From Phlebotomus papatasi (lineage: Eukaryota > Arthropoda > Insecta > Diptera > Psychodidae): 64,000 bases of DNA. The translations under genes and the position numbers were made by a program. The notes beneath the pieces are model-generated. The model was not told the origin of the DNA and did not search any database. It worked only from the letters and a program-made list of their open reading frames with translations. Below, one piece after another: positions 1-12,343 of the stretch. The stretch covers positions 21,545,078 through 21,609,077 of the forward strand of contig NC_077224.1 of assembly GCF_024763615.1 (NCBI RefSeq), read 5' to 3'. Each line of letters starts with the position of its first letter. The first letter of the stretch is position 1.

Positions 1-650
1 AGGGCGAAACTCATAAATTCCCAAAACACAGAAAATTTCCCTTTGGCCAAAAGAGCGAAACTTATAAATTCCTAAAACACAGAAAATTTCCCTTTGCCAT
101 AAAGGCCAGAACTAATAATTTCCCAAAACACGGAAATTTCCCTTTGCCTCAACAGGCGATACTGATAAATTCCAAAACACAGAAAAACTTCCTTTGCTCC
201 AAAGAGCGAAACTCATATATTCCTAAAACACAAAATTTCCCTTTGCCCTAAAGGGCGAAACTCACACATTCCCAAAACACAGAAAATTTCCCTTTGCCCC
301 TAAGGACAGAACTAATAACTTCCCAAAATATGGAAATCTCCCTTTGCCTCAACAGGCGATTCTGATAAATTCCAAAACATAGAAAATTTTCCTTCGCCCT
401 AAAGGGCGAAACACACAAATTCCCAAAACATAGAAAATTTCCCTTTGCCCTAAATGGCGAAACTCACAAATTCCCAAAAAGAATTTTCCCTTTGCCCCTA
501 AAGGCAGAACTAATAACTTCCCAAAACACGGAAATTTCCCTTTGCCCCAAAAAAGGGCAGAACTAATAATTTCCCAAAACATAAAAAATTTCCCTTTGCC
601 CCAAGAGGCGTTACTGATAAATTCCTAAACAGAAAATTCTCCATTTTCCT
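1..650. repeat. ~60-bp satellite-like tandem repeat
   Basis: About eleven imperfect units of roughly 58-60 bp run head to tail. Each holds a conserved core like AAAACACAGAAAATTTCCCT followed by TTTGCC and a variable AAGGGCGAAAC segment. The array begins before the window. Units alternate between versions ending in GGGCGAAACTCA, GGCAGAACTAATAA and AGGCGATACTGATAA, so there is a higher-order pattern. Short minus-strand reading frames here are only the repeat being read through and are not genes. Confidence 0.9.
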
Positions 651-2035
651 AACAGTGAAACATTTTAAGTTAACATTTTTGATTTTTCTACATACTAATT
701 TTGTTTTTTTTTCACTTATCATTTTAGATTTTCTTACTTTCCATTTTAAATATTATTATTATTATATAATATTATTATAGTTTTGATTTTTTTTCTCACC
801 ATTTTTGATTTTTTTACTTACCGAAATTGATTTATTTTCTTACCATTTTTGATTATTCTACTTACCAATTTTTAGTTTTTACTTAGGGGAAGTGTGCCAA
901 ATTTCGGCCACTTTGAGTGTAATTTCGACCATGGAAATAAATTAAAATTATGTATGTTATCTTCGAATAGTCAGTGAATTCATATTGCTTTTAAATATTT
1001 ATTCATTTTAGGATGTATTAACACAAAGACCGTTCAATTTTAGGTATAATTTGAATTTAAATTGCGTTTTAAAAACTCAGTGTGGAAAGACTCTTACAAA
1101 AAATGTGACAGATCGATTGTGTTTCTAGCAGTCTTCTGATTTATGGTGAAGTGCAAAAGGTTTTCCTTCGGTGTTTTTCATGAAAATTGATTAGTTTTCA
1201 TTAAAGATTATTTCTGTTTATGCTAATAGTGAATCAATCTTTAAATTTCGGGTGAAATTTCCCAGCTGGATCCTGTATTTCGCGTAAAAAATTATATACT
1301 TTGTGAGCGTCTCTCCGATAAGGTAGTCTTGCCTATTCCGGCAACATCTTTTGCTTTCCTAAATTTCTTATTCATTTTGTGTTTTTTTTTCAATTTCTGA
1401 GTTCTACAATGTCCAGAGAAAAAAACCATCGCTTCTAAGAAAAAGATGATGTGGAAAAGGCCTTGGAAGAGTTCAGCAAGGGAAAATTGCCACGGGAATC
1501 TGTGTGTAAATTTGAGATGCTACTCTTCAGGTCATCAGGACAAATTACACGGAAGATTTCAGGGCTTGTGGGTGATGTAAACGTATTAAACTAAATATTA
1601 AACTCGTTCCGTTTGACCTTTTGAAATTTTCAATCCGTTGCGTAACAAAAGGTGGTCAGAAAAAAGGTGGTCGGAATTTCACTCAAAGTGGCCGGAATAC
1701 TACCCAAAGCATTGACCATATTTTTTATTAATTTTTCAATATTTGATTTGGAAGTGATTTAAAGAAAACAAAGATGATAAACTAGTTTTTAAGATTCCAC
1801 AGAACCTTCCCGAAATGGAAGTAACAAAAAATATCAATATGAATAAAAATATTGCTGTTATATTCGGTGCTTATATGCAACTATGCCGAAATTTGGCACA
1901 CTTACCCTACCAATTTTGATGTTTTACTTACCAATTTTGATTTTTTACTTACCAATTTTGAATTTTAACTTACCAATTTTGAGTTTTTACTTACCAAATT
2001 TGCATTTTTTACTTACTATTATTGATACTTAGACT
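651..2035. repeat. ~21-bp minisatellite, interrupted by a MITE
   Basis: Degenerate units of the form TTTACTTACCAATTTTGATT occur on both sides (about 651-885 and 1908-2035) of the element at 886-1907. The right-hand units are the most regular. The array continues in phase across the insertion, so it predates it. Confidence 0.75.
886..1907 (+). mobile_element. Long pogo-like MITE with HTH remnant, copy A
   Basis: The ends are inverted repeats (GGGGAAGTGTGCCAAATTTC at the left, reverse complement GGGTAAGTGTGCCAAATTTC at the right) flanked by TA on both sides, as expected for Tc1/mariner/pogo insertions. The interior resembles copy B (38832-39877) almost end to end. Around 1408-1520 it keeps an ATG-initiated fragment (MSREKNH, then a broken stretch encoding DDVEKALEEFSKGKLP), which looks like the start of a pogo-type transposase helix-turn-helix of the Pipsqueak class. 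No DDE domain remains. It is a non-autonomous deletion derivative. Confidence 0.8.
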
Positions 2036-4253
2036 TCTGCTGCAGCCTTAGAGAAATGTCCACTGTATGTGGAAACGTTAAAATTCTGTCAAAAACACAA
2101 TTTTGTTTACGAAAATTGCTCACAATGTGCAGAAGAGGCCTTTAGAGATCTTTATCGGAAAATCCAAAGCACTTTCAAAAGCCCAATTTTAAGATATGAA
2201 CCTTAAAAATTCATCGTAAAATTCCATTTTAATTTTCATCAATATTTTCGACAATCAAATACAAGCAGTGTGAACAATCTAGAATTTTGGTATGTTCAGC
2301 TGGGTTGTGGGAATTTTTATGTATAGCTTTTACTATAAAAATTCGAAATCCCATATAATTTCTTTCGTCTGAAACCCCATCGTGTTTGAACACTGTAAAA
2401 CTTGATGATTTCTTTGGGTTGTCTTCGTGAAATATTCATAACAATTTTCCACACATACAAAAATCCCTTTTTCCATCCAAGTACAAAAAAAAATCCATCG
2501 AACGGATGAAAAAAGCAATTTTCTGCAGGACAAATCACAAAAATCTACACAACTTTTATTGGTCCCAATGAGGAAAATCGTGTGTGTTGAGCATAAGGCG
2601 AAGTTTTCCACTTCACTTGATATTGGAAATATTAAAATACAAAAGCATCTTGGGGATGTATATAGCTGTTTAATACAGAATCCCAGCATTGATCTAGCAT
2701 AAGATCTGATTGAATGGGAGAAAATGGTGTCCCAATATTGATAAGACTATCCCGTAGCTCTGACCTCCATCATGGTCAATTCCTTTTGATTACCGAGAAA
2801 TGTCAATCCCATTGAATTAATAATCTCTCCTAGAGTACTCTGTGCCAGCGAGATTTCAAATTTAATCCATTATCATTTCACCAAGGAAAAAAAGGAAAAC
2901 CTCAATGTATTTCGCTTTCAAAATGCCAACAGGAAAAAAAAACCTGTGAAAAATTTTTATAGTTATTTTATCTTTTTCCACACTCTTTATTACACACACT
3001 CTTTCACAATTTCCCTTTGAAGCTACTCTCCGCACAAGAGAACTGCAATTTTTTTCCTACCCTCATCACACCACCATCTTATTTAATATTTAAAGAAAAT
3101 TAAGCTGCTTTTCATTCATCCCTTCATCATCTCCACATACACCACAGAACCAACTTCTGGGTTAAAGAAATGAAAGCCCTCTGAGGAAAAAAAAAGCGAA
3201 CCGAGTGAGAAAAATTGCATTGAGAACAAGTGGATGAGTGTGTTTTACATTTTAGTACCGGTTGCAGAGCCATCTCCGGACTTCAATAGAACTGAAAAAA
3301 AACTTTAAATAAAAGAACTTGAATGAAATATATTTGACTTTTCACACAATTCCCTCAATGGCAGAAGAAAAACCCGCAAAAACACCCTGAGGAATTACCA
3401 AGCCAAAAGAACCATGTTTCTTTCACCAATTTACTACTCAATGTAGGAACAGATGGGGCAGTTTTAAACACTGAAATTTCTCACAACTGTTTCGAAAAGG
3501 AATAGGCTAAATCCTCTACAGTAGGTGTAGTAAAGCTACACCTGAGCTTCATGATCTATTAAAATCACTCACTATCAAGTGATTCAGTTCACATTGCTTG
3601 TCATTTAAGTTTTAAACAATTCATTTTAGGAAATTACAGTTTATTGAATATTTCAGAAAGTTTTGTTCATCAATTTCCGGACAAGTCAGGAAATTTATTT
3701 CCCATCAGACAGAAGATAGTGTTAAATTTGAAAGAGCAAGAGCTGTCTAATATTTTTAAGCCACGCCTTTTTAGTCTATACATAGCCCTTTCCAAGAAGG
3801 AAAATAGATTCTTTATAGAACCAAGATTATGACAAGTCCTTTGACGCACTCTGAAAAAGCTCATAATGAGAATTTTAAATTGAAATTCTGTAGATGTTTT
3901 TAATCCTCTTAAGATTGCGTCACTTTACTTTTAATAGTCACATAGACAGAACCAAGACCGCTATAAGAAGATTATAAGCATTTTGGTTCTATATAGGGCC
4001 TCACTTAAGAGATTCTTAATTAAGAGAGAAAAAATGATAAAAATATAATAAGAAAAATGCTTCTTGGGCTGATATTTCCATTTCAATTTTTAAACCAATA
4101 GATTTGGGTTTAAAAACCGTTCTTAAAACACAAAAAACCGAAAATTTCCTTGACAATTTGTAAAACATAATCCAATTTTTATGAATTTTTGTTTGTTTAA
4201 AAACCAATAAAAATCCCTGTTGTGGTCTTAAGGAAAATATCTAGTGACGACCA
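2036..4253. other. Intergenic DNA without recognisable feature
   Basis: AT-rich sequence. Reading frames up to 118 codons at 2333-2689 (minus) show no family motif, no splice context and no repeat partner in the window. I see no gene here. Confidence 0.5.
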
Positions 4254-4586
4254 TGTCACATAATAAGATTAATATCATTAATATTAAGATTAATACTTTC
4301 TGAACTGCGGGAATGCCAAAAAGAGATAGCAAGCGTTTTATCTTGCCTCTCTCTCGCGTTTTGCTCGAAAACTGACCGAATCACAGGTAGCACGCATGGA
4401 AAATTACTCGAATTGCTGTAATACGATTTAGAAAACAATTAATACGAACAGTAATATCTTACTCATCGTATTACTACACCAGAGTGTACTCTTTCTTACA
4501 CACGTGATTTTCCATTTGAAATTTTGCATACTATACACCTCTCTTTCCGTTTTATCTTACTCTTAGTATTAATCTTATATGTTACA
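4254..4586 (+). mobile_element. MITE, family 'GACCATGT', copy 1
   Basis: Terminal repeats TGTCACATAATAAGATTAAT and, inverted at the right, TGTAACATATAAGATTAATA. The whole interior matches the copy at 11380-11733 in the opposite orientation, including an internal CACACGTGATTTTCCATTTG-like stretch. The inverted repeat may extend outwards to GACCA. No coding capacity. Confidence 0.75.
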
Positions 4587-5101
4587 CCACGCTTAGGAAT
4601 TGTTTTTCAAGAAAATTCTATTTTTGAAATTTATTTCTGAATCCGATTTTAACGATTTTAGTGGATTTAGACAAAGAGATACAAAAGCATTCGCATGGAT
4701 CTGAGTGGCTCGTTAAAACTTCCGATAAAAAATGTTCTTTATCGTGTTTAAGAATTTAATATGAATCTAAGCTTTTGGTGAATAAACTGAAAGTCTGAGA
4801 AAGCCATCAAGAAGACTTTCCCTTAAAGAAAAATGCGGGAAATTGATTAAAAATTGACTGTAAATTGCTTCTTATGAATCACAGAAATATCTTGAAACGT
4901 TTCTTTCAGAAATTTAATGCAATCATATTTTGATTAGTTTTAGGTCAGATGCGATAAGCTTAAGAGATTCCCTTAAAGATCTTCACAAAAGTAATATTGT
5001 AAATTTCTTTACGAAAACTTCATCAAACACTTTCCCAATGTTCTCTCAAAAGCCCAATTGAGAGAATTTTAAAAATTAAATTTTGTGCAAGACATTTCAA
5101 G

Positions 5102-5694
5102 TAGAGATATGCGCCAAGCCGATTTTATCCGCTCGGCGCGAGCCGTCGCGATTTTTGCTTAGCCGCCGCCGCCAAAAATTTTTAATGCGGGCCGCCAGCC
5201 GCCGCCGCCAGTTCTTTTTTAGCGCGCCGCGGCGAATTTTGTTTATATTTCAATTCAATTAAGTAATTTTTCTGACAATAACCATAATAGACAATTTTTA
5301 TTCTTATGAAAAAATGTATAGTTAGGATAGTTAGTTATTATACTATCTATTGTCAAGAGGCTTTCGCTTAAAAAAATTTGGATATAAGGTAAAGTATCCT
5401 GGAGTCGATCGCCTCTCGAGTAGACCACCCTGAGTTCCTCAAGTCGACCGGTGGAAATATTTATTTAATTTATTTGCATTTACAATAATATTTAGCGAAT
5501 GGTTAAAAGAAAAAAATTTGAGGAAAATCGATAATTTAAGTGAATTGTAATCGAAAAATATTAAAGAAAAAAGTCTGGCGCGCCTAGCTGAGCCGCAGCC
5601 GATTGCTTTAGCTGGCGCGCAGGCGCGCAGCCAGCCGCCGACAATTTTTAAATGTTAGCCGCCGCCGCCGAAATTGTCTCGGTGCACATCTCTA
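5102..5694 (+). mobile_element. hAT-type MITE with perfect 8-bp target duplication
   Basis: TIRs are TAGAGATATGCGCCAAGCCG (left) and TAGAGATGTGCACCGAGACA (right, reverse complement). The flanks ATTTCAAG at 5094-5101 and 5695-5702 are identical, an 8-bp target site duplication typical of the hAT superfamily, whose termini commonly begin TAGNG or CAGNG. The ~100-bp subterminal regions are strongly GC-rich with GCCGCC runs, while the centre is AT-rich. No transposase fragment is visible, so it is non-autonomous. Confidence 0.88.
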
Positions 5695-5702
5695 ATTTCA
5701 AG

Positions 5703-7076
5703 ACAGTAAAAGCAAGCGCCTTGGATAAAAATGTAATAAAGTCAGTTTAATCTTAATTTTCTTGAATTATTTTTGGTTTTATCCTCTATTAACTGTATCG
5801 ACTGTCGATTCTGAAAAATTTAAACGATAACCGCACTTCCTGTAACAAATATAGGTATTTATAAAGAGTCACATTCTTTTAAGAATGTGACAATAAATGA
5901 CCCAACATTGCGTAAATAGTCGGTATTCACTTAATCTACGAGATATAGATTTATCGATACTATCGACTCGATAGTGTCGAAAAGTTATCATTCTACCCCC
6001 GGATTTTTAAGAACAATTGAATTTACCCCGTAGCAAACAACATATTGCAATATCTTAACTTTTCGCATTATTGCACATTTTTCCTTAAATTTCTTTGTCC
6101 AAATTATTTTCTCCAACAACGTGAAACAATCCAAATAGCCAACAGCCTAAAGTTCAATTCAGAAAGACACCAATGTCAGTACTCTTCCTCTAAAAGAAAT
6201 CTAGTCAAATTACACTGAATATTAAAAAGAAATTAGGTTATATTGAAACATTATAAACTTAAACATTGAGAAAAATTAGAACTTTTGCATATTAAAGCAA
6301 GAACATAAGAAAAAACTTTTGCATTATTAACAATTAACATAATTAAAATGCTTCCCAAATCCCCTTGTGTGTCATAGAATCTACAATGAAAGTTCCTTTT
6401 TCTGCATCCGCCCACATTTCCCTCTAAAACATTCTCATATTATTATATTTTGAGCCATCCAAACATACGACGCCCAATGAGGAAACTTTTGATTAAATGA
6501 AATTTTCAAAACCATACATACACACACACATTTAATGCTGAGAGGGAAATTGAGTTCATTTTTCCCAACTCACATATGGCAAAATGTAAATTCCCACAAT
6601 GTACACTATATCGTGGAGAATTATTAAAACGCTTTACGTGATTATCTTGCTGAGTAGTCCTCACTGGTAAATTAATCTATTCAAATTTGAAAATTAGTCT
6701 CTTTATGAAGAAATTCTTTTTTTTTGCAATCAAAATCAATAAATGCAATCAATAAAACGAAATTTTAAAACAAATCAAACTGTATTGCGAGCAAATTAAA
6801 TAAATTGATTAATAATAATGTTTATTAAACTATTTATTTGGAAGATTTTCGTGATCGGAAACATTTGAAACCTTTTGAATTGGTATTATTAACGTTGTAA
6901 TATTAACATTTATGTCATATTCTGCGAAATTTGTTAAATAGAATGAAATTTACGTATTTCAATCAGAGGAATCTAATAGAATAATAATTTTAGAAAATAA
7001 TTTGAAACGTCCGCAAAGTAGATTAGAAATTTTAGATGATTTTCAAAATAATTAAATTGATGTAAATATTTCTAAT
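5703..7076. other. AT-rich intergenic DNA
   Basis: Only simple features are present: a short ACACACACACA run near 6522 and several homopolymer runs. No gene, no paired repeat. Confidence 0.5.
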
Positions 7077-7078
7077 TA

Positions 7079-7283
7079 GGGGAAGGTGGGGCTACTTTGA
7101 GCTGTGAGGCTAGATTGTTATACGACTTTTTCGCCTATTAATGAAGCTGATCCTTACAATTATTTTATTTAGATCTACAATTAGTTCTTCTATCTAAATT
7201 ACATCATGTTAAAACTCAGTTTCTATTAGAAATATGCGAAAAAATCGTATAACAATGTAGCTCAAAGCAGCCCCACCTCCCCC
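7079..7283. mobile_element. Foldback MITE (205 bp), TA-flanked
   Basis: The two halves are inverted copies over about 70 bp: left GGGGAAGGTGGGGCTACTTT, right (reverse complement) GGGGGAGGTGGGGCTGCTTT. Both continue into a shared TTGTTATACGATTTTTTCGC-like arm. TA lies at 7077-7078 and 7284-7285. It could form a long hairpin. Confidence 0.85.
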
Positions 7284-7369
7284 TAGTGGTCATTTAATTA
7301 AGGGCACTTTATAATTCAAAATTTCTGTAGTTGGGTCAAGTAAAAAGTTCTGAGGCCTTAATGCCACAC

Positions 7370-7745
7370 AGAAAAAAAATATTTTGCAAAATTGTTCAAA
7401 AATGTTTGTGAATTCCTTTTGAGGACTTACAAACTGCTCGTAAATCATATAATCCAGAAACAAGTTCCTAAAATTTTGTATTTTTTGCACAAACATTGTT
7501 CGTAAGATAATCATTTGACGAACATTTTTTGTACTTTTACAAACATTTGTTCGTAAATGTTTGGAAACACACAAAAACATTTTATAAAATTTTGTCATTT
7601 GTTTGTAAATTTTTGTCAGACAAACAAAAACATACATAAATCTTACAAACAATTTTTGTGAAAAAAAGTATAAACTTTTACGAACTTGTTTGTAGTTTAT
7701 ACGATTTACGAACAGATCGTAAGTCCCCAATAGGCATTCAATTCA
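7370..7745. repeat. Internally repetitive AT block inside the mariner
   Basis: Many dispersed, partly inverted copies of short words such as ACAAACATT, TTCGTAA and ACGAAC fill this stretch. A 146-codon minus-strand frame (7290-7730) is a by-product of these words: its translation is composition-biased with no domain. It probably represents a separate foldback insertion inside the mariner. Confidence 0.5.
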
Positions 7746-7780
7746 ACGAACTATTTTACAAAATATTTTTTTCTATGTAG

Positions 7781-8035
7781 GGTAGACCGGGGTACTTTTA
7801 GTCAGCAAATGAAGCTTTTTTTTCGCGCATTATTTGTTAAAAAAAAAGATTCGTCTAATATTTTTATGTTTCATAAATAGCATTAGGATATTGGCTATAT
7901 GAAACAGTGTAGTTCAAAGCTCTAAAATCCTTGACTTTTTCTAGAGAGGATAATGAAAAAAGTATGACACATTGGCTACACTTGCCCCGGCTTGGATAGA
8001 TATAGCCACTTTTGGGGTACTATAGGCAGGAAACA
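7781..8035. repeat. 'GGGTAGACCGGGG' repeat fragment
   Basis: It begins GGGTAGACCGGGGTACTTTT and contains GATATAGCCACTTTTGGGG near 8001. A diverged relative lies at 57906-58300, beginning GGAGACCGGGGTACAATTAG and containing GATATAGCCACTC. The two share both blocks in the same order. Likely an old MITE family; exact ends are not clear. Confidence 0.5.
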
Positions 8036-8104
8036 GTTTGAAACCATTTCAGAAAGCCGGTCCTAGAAAATAACTAGATGTATGGGTGCCATGAGAATTA
8101 TCGA

Positions 8105-8640
8105 AAAAGAACCCTTCAGACCAAATTTATTTCTGCGATTCTTTGTTGAAACCCCACAAAATGGACCAATTTTTGAAACAGATCATTTGCGGATGAACAC
8201 TGGGTCGTATACGAGAATACTGGTCAGAAAAAATCATGGTTCAAGTGTGATGAACCGGTCCAAATGATCGCCAATCCCGGATTTTCGATCAAAAACGTTT
8301 TGCTATGTATTTGGTGGGATTGTAAGGGAATCATCAACTATGAGCTGCTGCCCAATGGCCAAACGCTCAATTTAAACCTGTGTCAACTGATTGTCAACTG
8401 ATCATATTGAAGCAGGCGATCGATCAAAAACGCTCAGAATTGGCCTATAGAAAAAGGTTATATGGGAGGTCCTATCGCACCTCCAAGCGATTATCTCTTT
8501 TTCCAGCGTTTGCAAAATTTCTTGATGATAAAAAACTGTCCTCAAGAAAGACTTGTGAAAATGAGCTATAGTCAAGTTGTTCACCAGTAGGGACGATAAG
8601 TTCCTCAATCGTGAAATTATAAAATTTCTCTTAAGAACTT
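8105..8640 (+). pseudogene. mariner transposase pseudogene (DD34D)
   Basis: In order and across frameshifts I read ICDSLLK-type text, CGDEHWVVYENTGQKKSWFK (first catalytic Asp in the GDEKW position), NVLLCIWWDCKGIINYELLP (mariner signature), LKQAIDQKRSELAYRK, APPSDYLFFQRLQNFLDDKK (third catalytic Asp in the SDYHLF position) and LFTSRDDKFLNREIIKF. The order matches a mariner cut-and-paste transposase. The stretch holding the second Asp (HxDNARPH) is deleted near 8400-8470, and several frameshifts and stops break the frame. The N-terminal DNA-binding half is not recognisable. Clearly dead. Confidence 0.88.
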
Positions 8641-8713
8641 AATCTTAACTATATTAATTTAATTTTCAAAATAAACCTTAAAAGGCCTCGGAACTTTTTA
8701 CTTGACCTAATTC

Positions 8714-8955
8714 CAGGGGGCTGACATTAGCTCTAAAAATGCGACCAGTTTTAGTGTGAATTTTTTCCTGTTTTTGTACACATTTCACGAGATATCTCCA
8801 AAACTACGTAGGTTGCCAATTTGGGGTTTTCGGTTGCCCATTCCATATTAAATTGTCTTTTATTTTATATTTGTATTTTTTGCTAATTCATTCTACAATG
8901 ACAGAAAACACCTCATAAACTCCAAAGTTTTTTCTGCTCGCTTGAAATATATCGG
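8714..8955 (+). repeat. Dispersed repeat, inverted partner at 41.7-41.94 kb
   Basis: This block (for example GCGACCAGTTTTAGTGTGAA, GAGATATCTCCAAAACTACG, GGTTTTCGGTTGCCCATTCC) recurs as its reverse complement at about 41700-41945. No coding capacity and no clear TIR. Confidence 0.8.
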
Positions 8956-8959
8956 AAAC

Positions 8960-11376
8960 ATAGGAAACGTCATGCCTCTGCCTAATTCAAAGATTCAAAT
9001 ATCTTGCTTCTTTCGATTCTTTGCAATCTTATTCATGTAAAATTAAAATTATTTTAGGACTTAACCATGATTTCTTAATTAAAAACAAATACTTTCAAAA
9101 TATATGCAAAAACCCTGTTCATAAAAATTCACTGACCATTTGCAGTATTTCATAAAATTGCAAAATTAAATTCCTATACACCCTGTAACCATCAGTATCG
9201 CTGAAAAAGGAGACAAGTTTCACATTAAGCTTCCATCCCTCGTCTTCTTCGAGATGAAAGCTCTAAAAGAATATTATAAATATCTACGTGTATGTGGATG
9301 TTTATAAAATACCATGAAAATCCATTTTCCATCATAAATCTCAGTTTCTTTCAACACACACACACGCACACACATAGTCTGCTAATCCGCTTCTGTGGAG
9401 TGGATAGGGGAGACCGGGGATGATTGAGACACTTCAAACATTTTTCCTATTCGTTTTTTGACAAAAAAAACTATAAATCATATTGAAAATGAACTAGTCC
9501 ATGGTACAAATGAGCTTAGTTCTGAGACAAAAATATCATTAACAAAGAAAAAAATAGTAGTAAGTGCTTATTCCAAATAACCCCACTATCTCCTACATGA
9601 AGAAGGAAAATATGAACGTGTGTAAGAATATAAAAGTTTTCTCAAGTGGCAATCTTGAGGAGAAAATTCGTGTAATTGAGAATTAATTAAATTTATATTG
9701 ACTTTTCACATAACTTCCTTCACCATGTTACAGCATTCTTCGTTTTCCCTCCTGATTGTCGAGTATTTTGCTAGAAATCCAATTAATTTCCACCACATAT
9801 TGTCATCATAAATTTATCCACTTCGTGAGACACCCAGGGTGGCTTCCATCCCAAAATGACAATGATTAAAACAATAATAAGCATCTTCAATGGAATGCTC
9901 AACATTGGGAAATTACCCCAAAACCCATAAATGCTGCCGAAGAGGAGGGAGGAAAGGGGAAGAAGAATTGGCCATTTGCGAATGCATAGAATTATATCGC
10001 AATGTACATAATATTCCAAAATAACCTCACAATTTACTGATAACGAGTCATGGATCATTGTTTTCTCATTTTGCTGAATTTATCTGATAGAAATCAAGCA
10101 TAATGCTCTTATATATACCTAAAATCCATCGAGTATTTCACCGCAAAGTGCATCAACATTTACATAAAATTGATATTTGCGAATAACACTAAATGACGTA
10201 TGTTAGCTCCTCTCTCAATATTAAAGCCACTTGGCTAATTCCACTTCTATAGTCCGCCCCAAAGCTCAAATGCAATTTCCATCCGGACCCCAAGTCAATA
10301 AGCCTGAGAATGACCCAGAGGATCCACCCAGCCTCCCACTTTTGCATTTCAATATATGGGTAAGAGAATCCATGAGAATCGGAGGGAAAACATTTTATGC
10401 ACCATACATTGTTATTGCTGCATTTATATATACACATCCCTTTAATGCATCATGCAACTTAATGTTCAACACACATGTTAACAACGATATGGGAGCGACA
10501 TGATAGAATAATCCATTAATTTTTTATAATGATCCACCCCCAGACTCTCGTTTCACTCACCCCATCCCCAAACCCTATACACACAATTAAGGTTGATGAC
10601 TTTTCTCATGAATCACAGTTAAGAAATTTTCATAGAAATTTTGCAAGAATAACTTACTTTTAGGATGTTATGCTACAGTTATCGTTCTTAAAGGCGGCTA
10701 AGAATTGACATACCTAGAAAGAAAAGAAAAAATATTATTTATAAAATTTCTTCAACATAAAAAAATGACATCACTTGAAACTGTTTAGGAAATGATTGGT
10801 ATTCAAAGACCTTTGTAACAGATTTTAAAATTTCTCAGATCAGTTGATAAATACAATGTTAAAAACTGTACAACCTTTGCCCTTCAAAAGCCACTAGAAG
10901 GAATTATTCAAGGTCATTATCATTAACAAGGAGCGGACTGGAGCAGAAATAAAAATCATGACAATGCTACAAACATCGACTTATGGAAGAAATTCATCGA
11001 AGATTCCAAGTCGTTATATTAAACTTTTTGGCCTCTAGTTCTGAGTGATCACAAAACCCTTAATAACAGAGAAGACCACAAAAAGAGACAGGACTTTCAA
11101 AGCTGTTAGAACCAAAATAAACTTGTTACCAAAATTGTGATCGTCTAACTTTAAATGACCGATATACTTCAATTACTTTCAAACATTTCTTTTCAGGATT
11201 TTTCAAGGTCAGCATTCAATTTCCTTTTGTAGTTCTTATTTCTCAAGGGATATTAGTCAAATTTAGATTCGTTCTAATGGTGTTGTAACGACCAAGAAGC
11301 TTGAATCTATTGCAGACGGAAATAAACTAGCAAATAACAAAAATATCTTTAAGCTATTATGATAAGGATCTGACCG
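8960..11376. other. Mostly unique intergenic DNA
   Basis: Contains a CA-rich microsatellite at 9355-9374 and the small element at 9407-9593. The overlapping frames at 10189-10503 on both strands show no known motif. Otherwise nothing is recognisable. Confidence 0.45.
9407..9593. mobile_element. Candidate MITE, 187 bp, TA-flanked
   Basis: Starts GGGGAGACCGGGGATGATTG and ends CCAAATAACCCCACTATCTCC, with TA at 9405-9406 and 9594-9595. The TIRs are short and imperfect. The start resembles the GGAGACCGGGG blocks at 7781, 18301 and 57906. Confidence 0.5.
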
Positions 11377-11379
11377 TAG

Positions 11380-11733
11380 TGTCACATATAAGATTAATAT
11401 TAATATTAAGAAAAGCCGGAGAGAGAGGTATATATATGCACAATTTCAAATAGAATATCACGTGTGTTAGAAAGAGTACACTCTAGTGGATTAATACGAT
11501 GAGTAAGATATTACTATTCGTATTAATTGATTTCTGAATCGTATTACAGACACACGAGCAATTTTCCATGCGTGCCAACTGTGATTCGGTCAGTTTTCGA
11601 GCTATGTAGTGCTGCCAACTTCTTACGCAGAGGGGAAATGTGAGAGAGAAGCAAGATAAAACAATTGCTATCTTTTTTTGCCATTCTCGCAGTTCAGAAA
11701 GTATTCATCTCAATATTAATCTTATATGTAACA
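11380..11733 (-). mobile_element. MITE, family 'GACCATGT', copy 2
   Basis: Reverse-complement relative of 4254-4586. The ends are TGTCACATATAAGATTAATA and its inverted partner CTTATATGTAACATGGTCA. It carries an extra ~40 bp (GTGCTGCCAACTTCTTACGC) near 11612 that copy 1 lacks. Confidence 0.75.
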
Positions 11734-11856
11734 TGGTCATGAGAGGATTTATCAATCACTATTAATCCCATCAGAACAGACTGACATCGCAACGCCTGGT
11801 TAGCATTTAAAAATTCTTAAAGAAAAGTGTTTTCGCATTTCTTATATTCTAAATTA

Positions 11857-11973
11857 ACACTAAACCTACCGACCGTTTTTGGTCGTTTTTCCTAGCACGC
11901 ACGGTCAAATGACAGAACGCTGTAGGTAGGATACTCAACAATTTTTTTCTTGGAAAAGAGGAAAACATATTTA
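11857..11973 (+). repeat. Half of the 'AACACTAAACCTACC' element
   Basis: Starts AACACTAAACCTACCGACCG and runs into the pogo-like MITE at 11974. The same sequence is found inverted at 53320-53457, again directly next to a pogo-like MITE. See the composite at 52780-53457, which shows both ends. Confidence 0.65.
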
Positions 11974-12343
11974 GGGTAAATATACCAAATTCCGGCCAGC
12001 TTGAAATTTCGCCCATTATTTTTGTTCCTCAAATTTCCATGAATTTTTAGATTTTGCATATTCAGATGATCTGAAAAAGACATTGGAAGAATTTCGGAAG
12101 GGCAAGAAACTATGAGAATGAAGGTGGCCGCAATAGGCCAACAAAGCTATGTCTACATTTTATTAATTTTAAAATGTATTAAGAATGAATTCAGAGAAAT
12201 TAAAGACGATAAACTGTCTACAAAGTTACAGAAACAATCCTTATAAAAAAGTAATAAAAAATTCAATTTGTATTAAAAGTATTACATTTCAAACTTAAGA
12301 CTGACGCTTGCATGCAGCAAGGCCGAAATTTGGTACACTTGCC
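11974..12343 (+). mobile_element. Short pogo-like MITE with HTH remnant, copy C
   Basis: Left end GGGTAAATATACCAAATTCC, right end inverted GGCAAGTGTACCAAATTTCG, TA on both sides. Near 12063 it encodes DDLKKTLEEFRKGKKL followed by a stop, the same helix-turn-helix start that is kept in copies A, B, D and E. At 370 bp it is a shorter deletion form. Confidence 0.8.

Larger units (their letters stand above)
7330..8712 (+). mobile_element. mariner (DD34D) transposon, inactive
   Basis: The left TIR (GGGTCAAGTAAAAAGTTCTG from 7332) is matched by the inverted right TIR (AGGTCAAGTAAAAAGTTCCG, ending near 8711). These end with a TTAGGTCAAG-like sequence as in mariners, and TA lies at both edges. The length of 1.38 kb is close to the usual ~1.3 kb, although the first ~770 bases do not look like transposase and probably contain unrelated insertions: a block rich in TTCGTAAATGTTTG-like repeats at 7370-7740 and a GGGTAGACCGGGG block from 7781. 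The coding remnant is given separately. Confidence 0.8.

Noticed and set aside
7290..7730. 146-codon minus-strand ORF
   Set aside because: It covers a block of short repeated and inverted words inside a mariner and spans the mariner's left end. The translation has biased composition and no domain.
10189..10503. Overlapping 80-90 codon ORFs on both strands
   Set aside because: No recognisable protein features in either, and no splice context. They could be part of an undetected exon, but nothing supports it.
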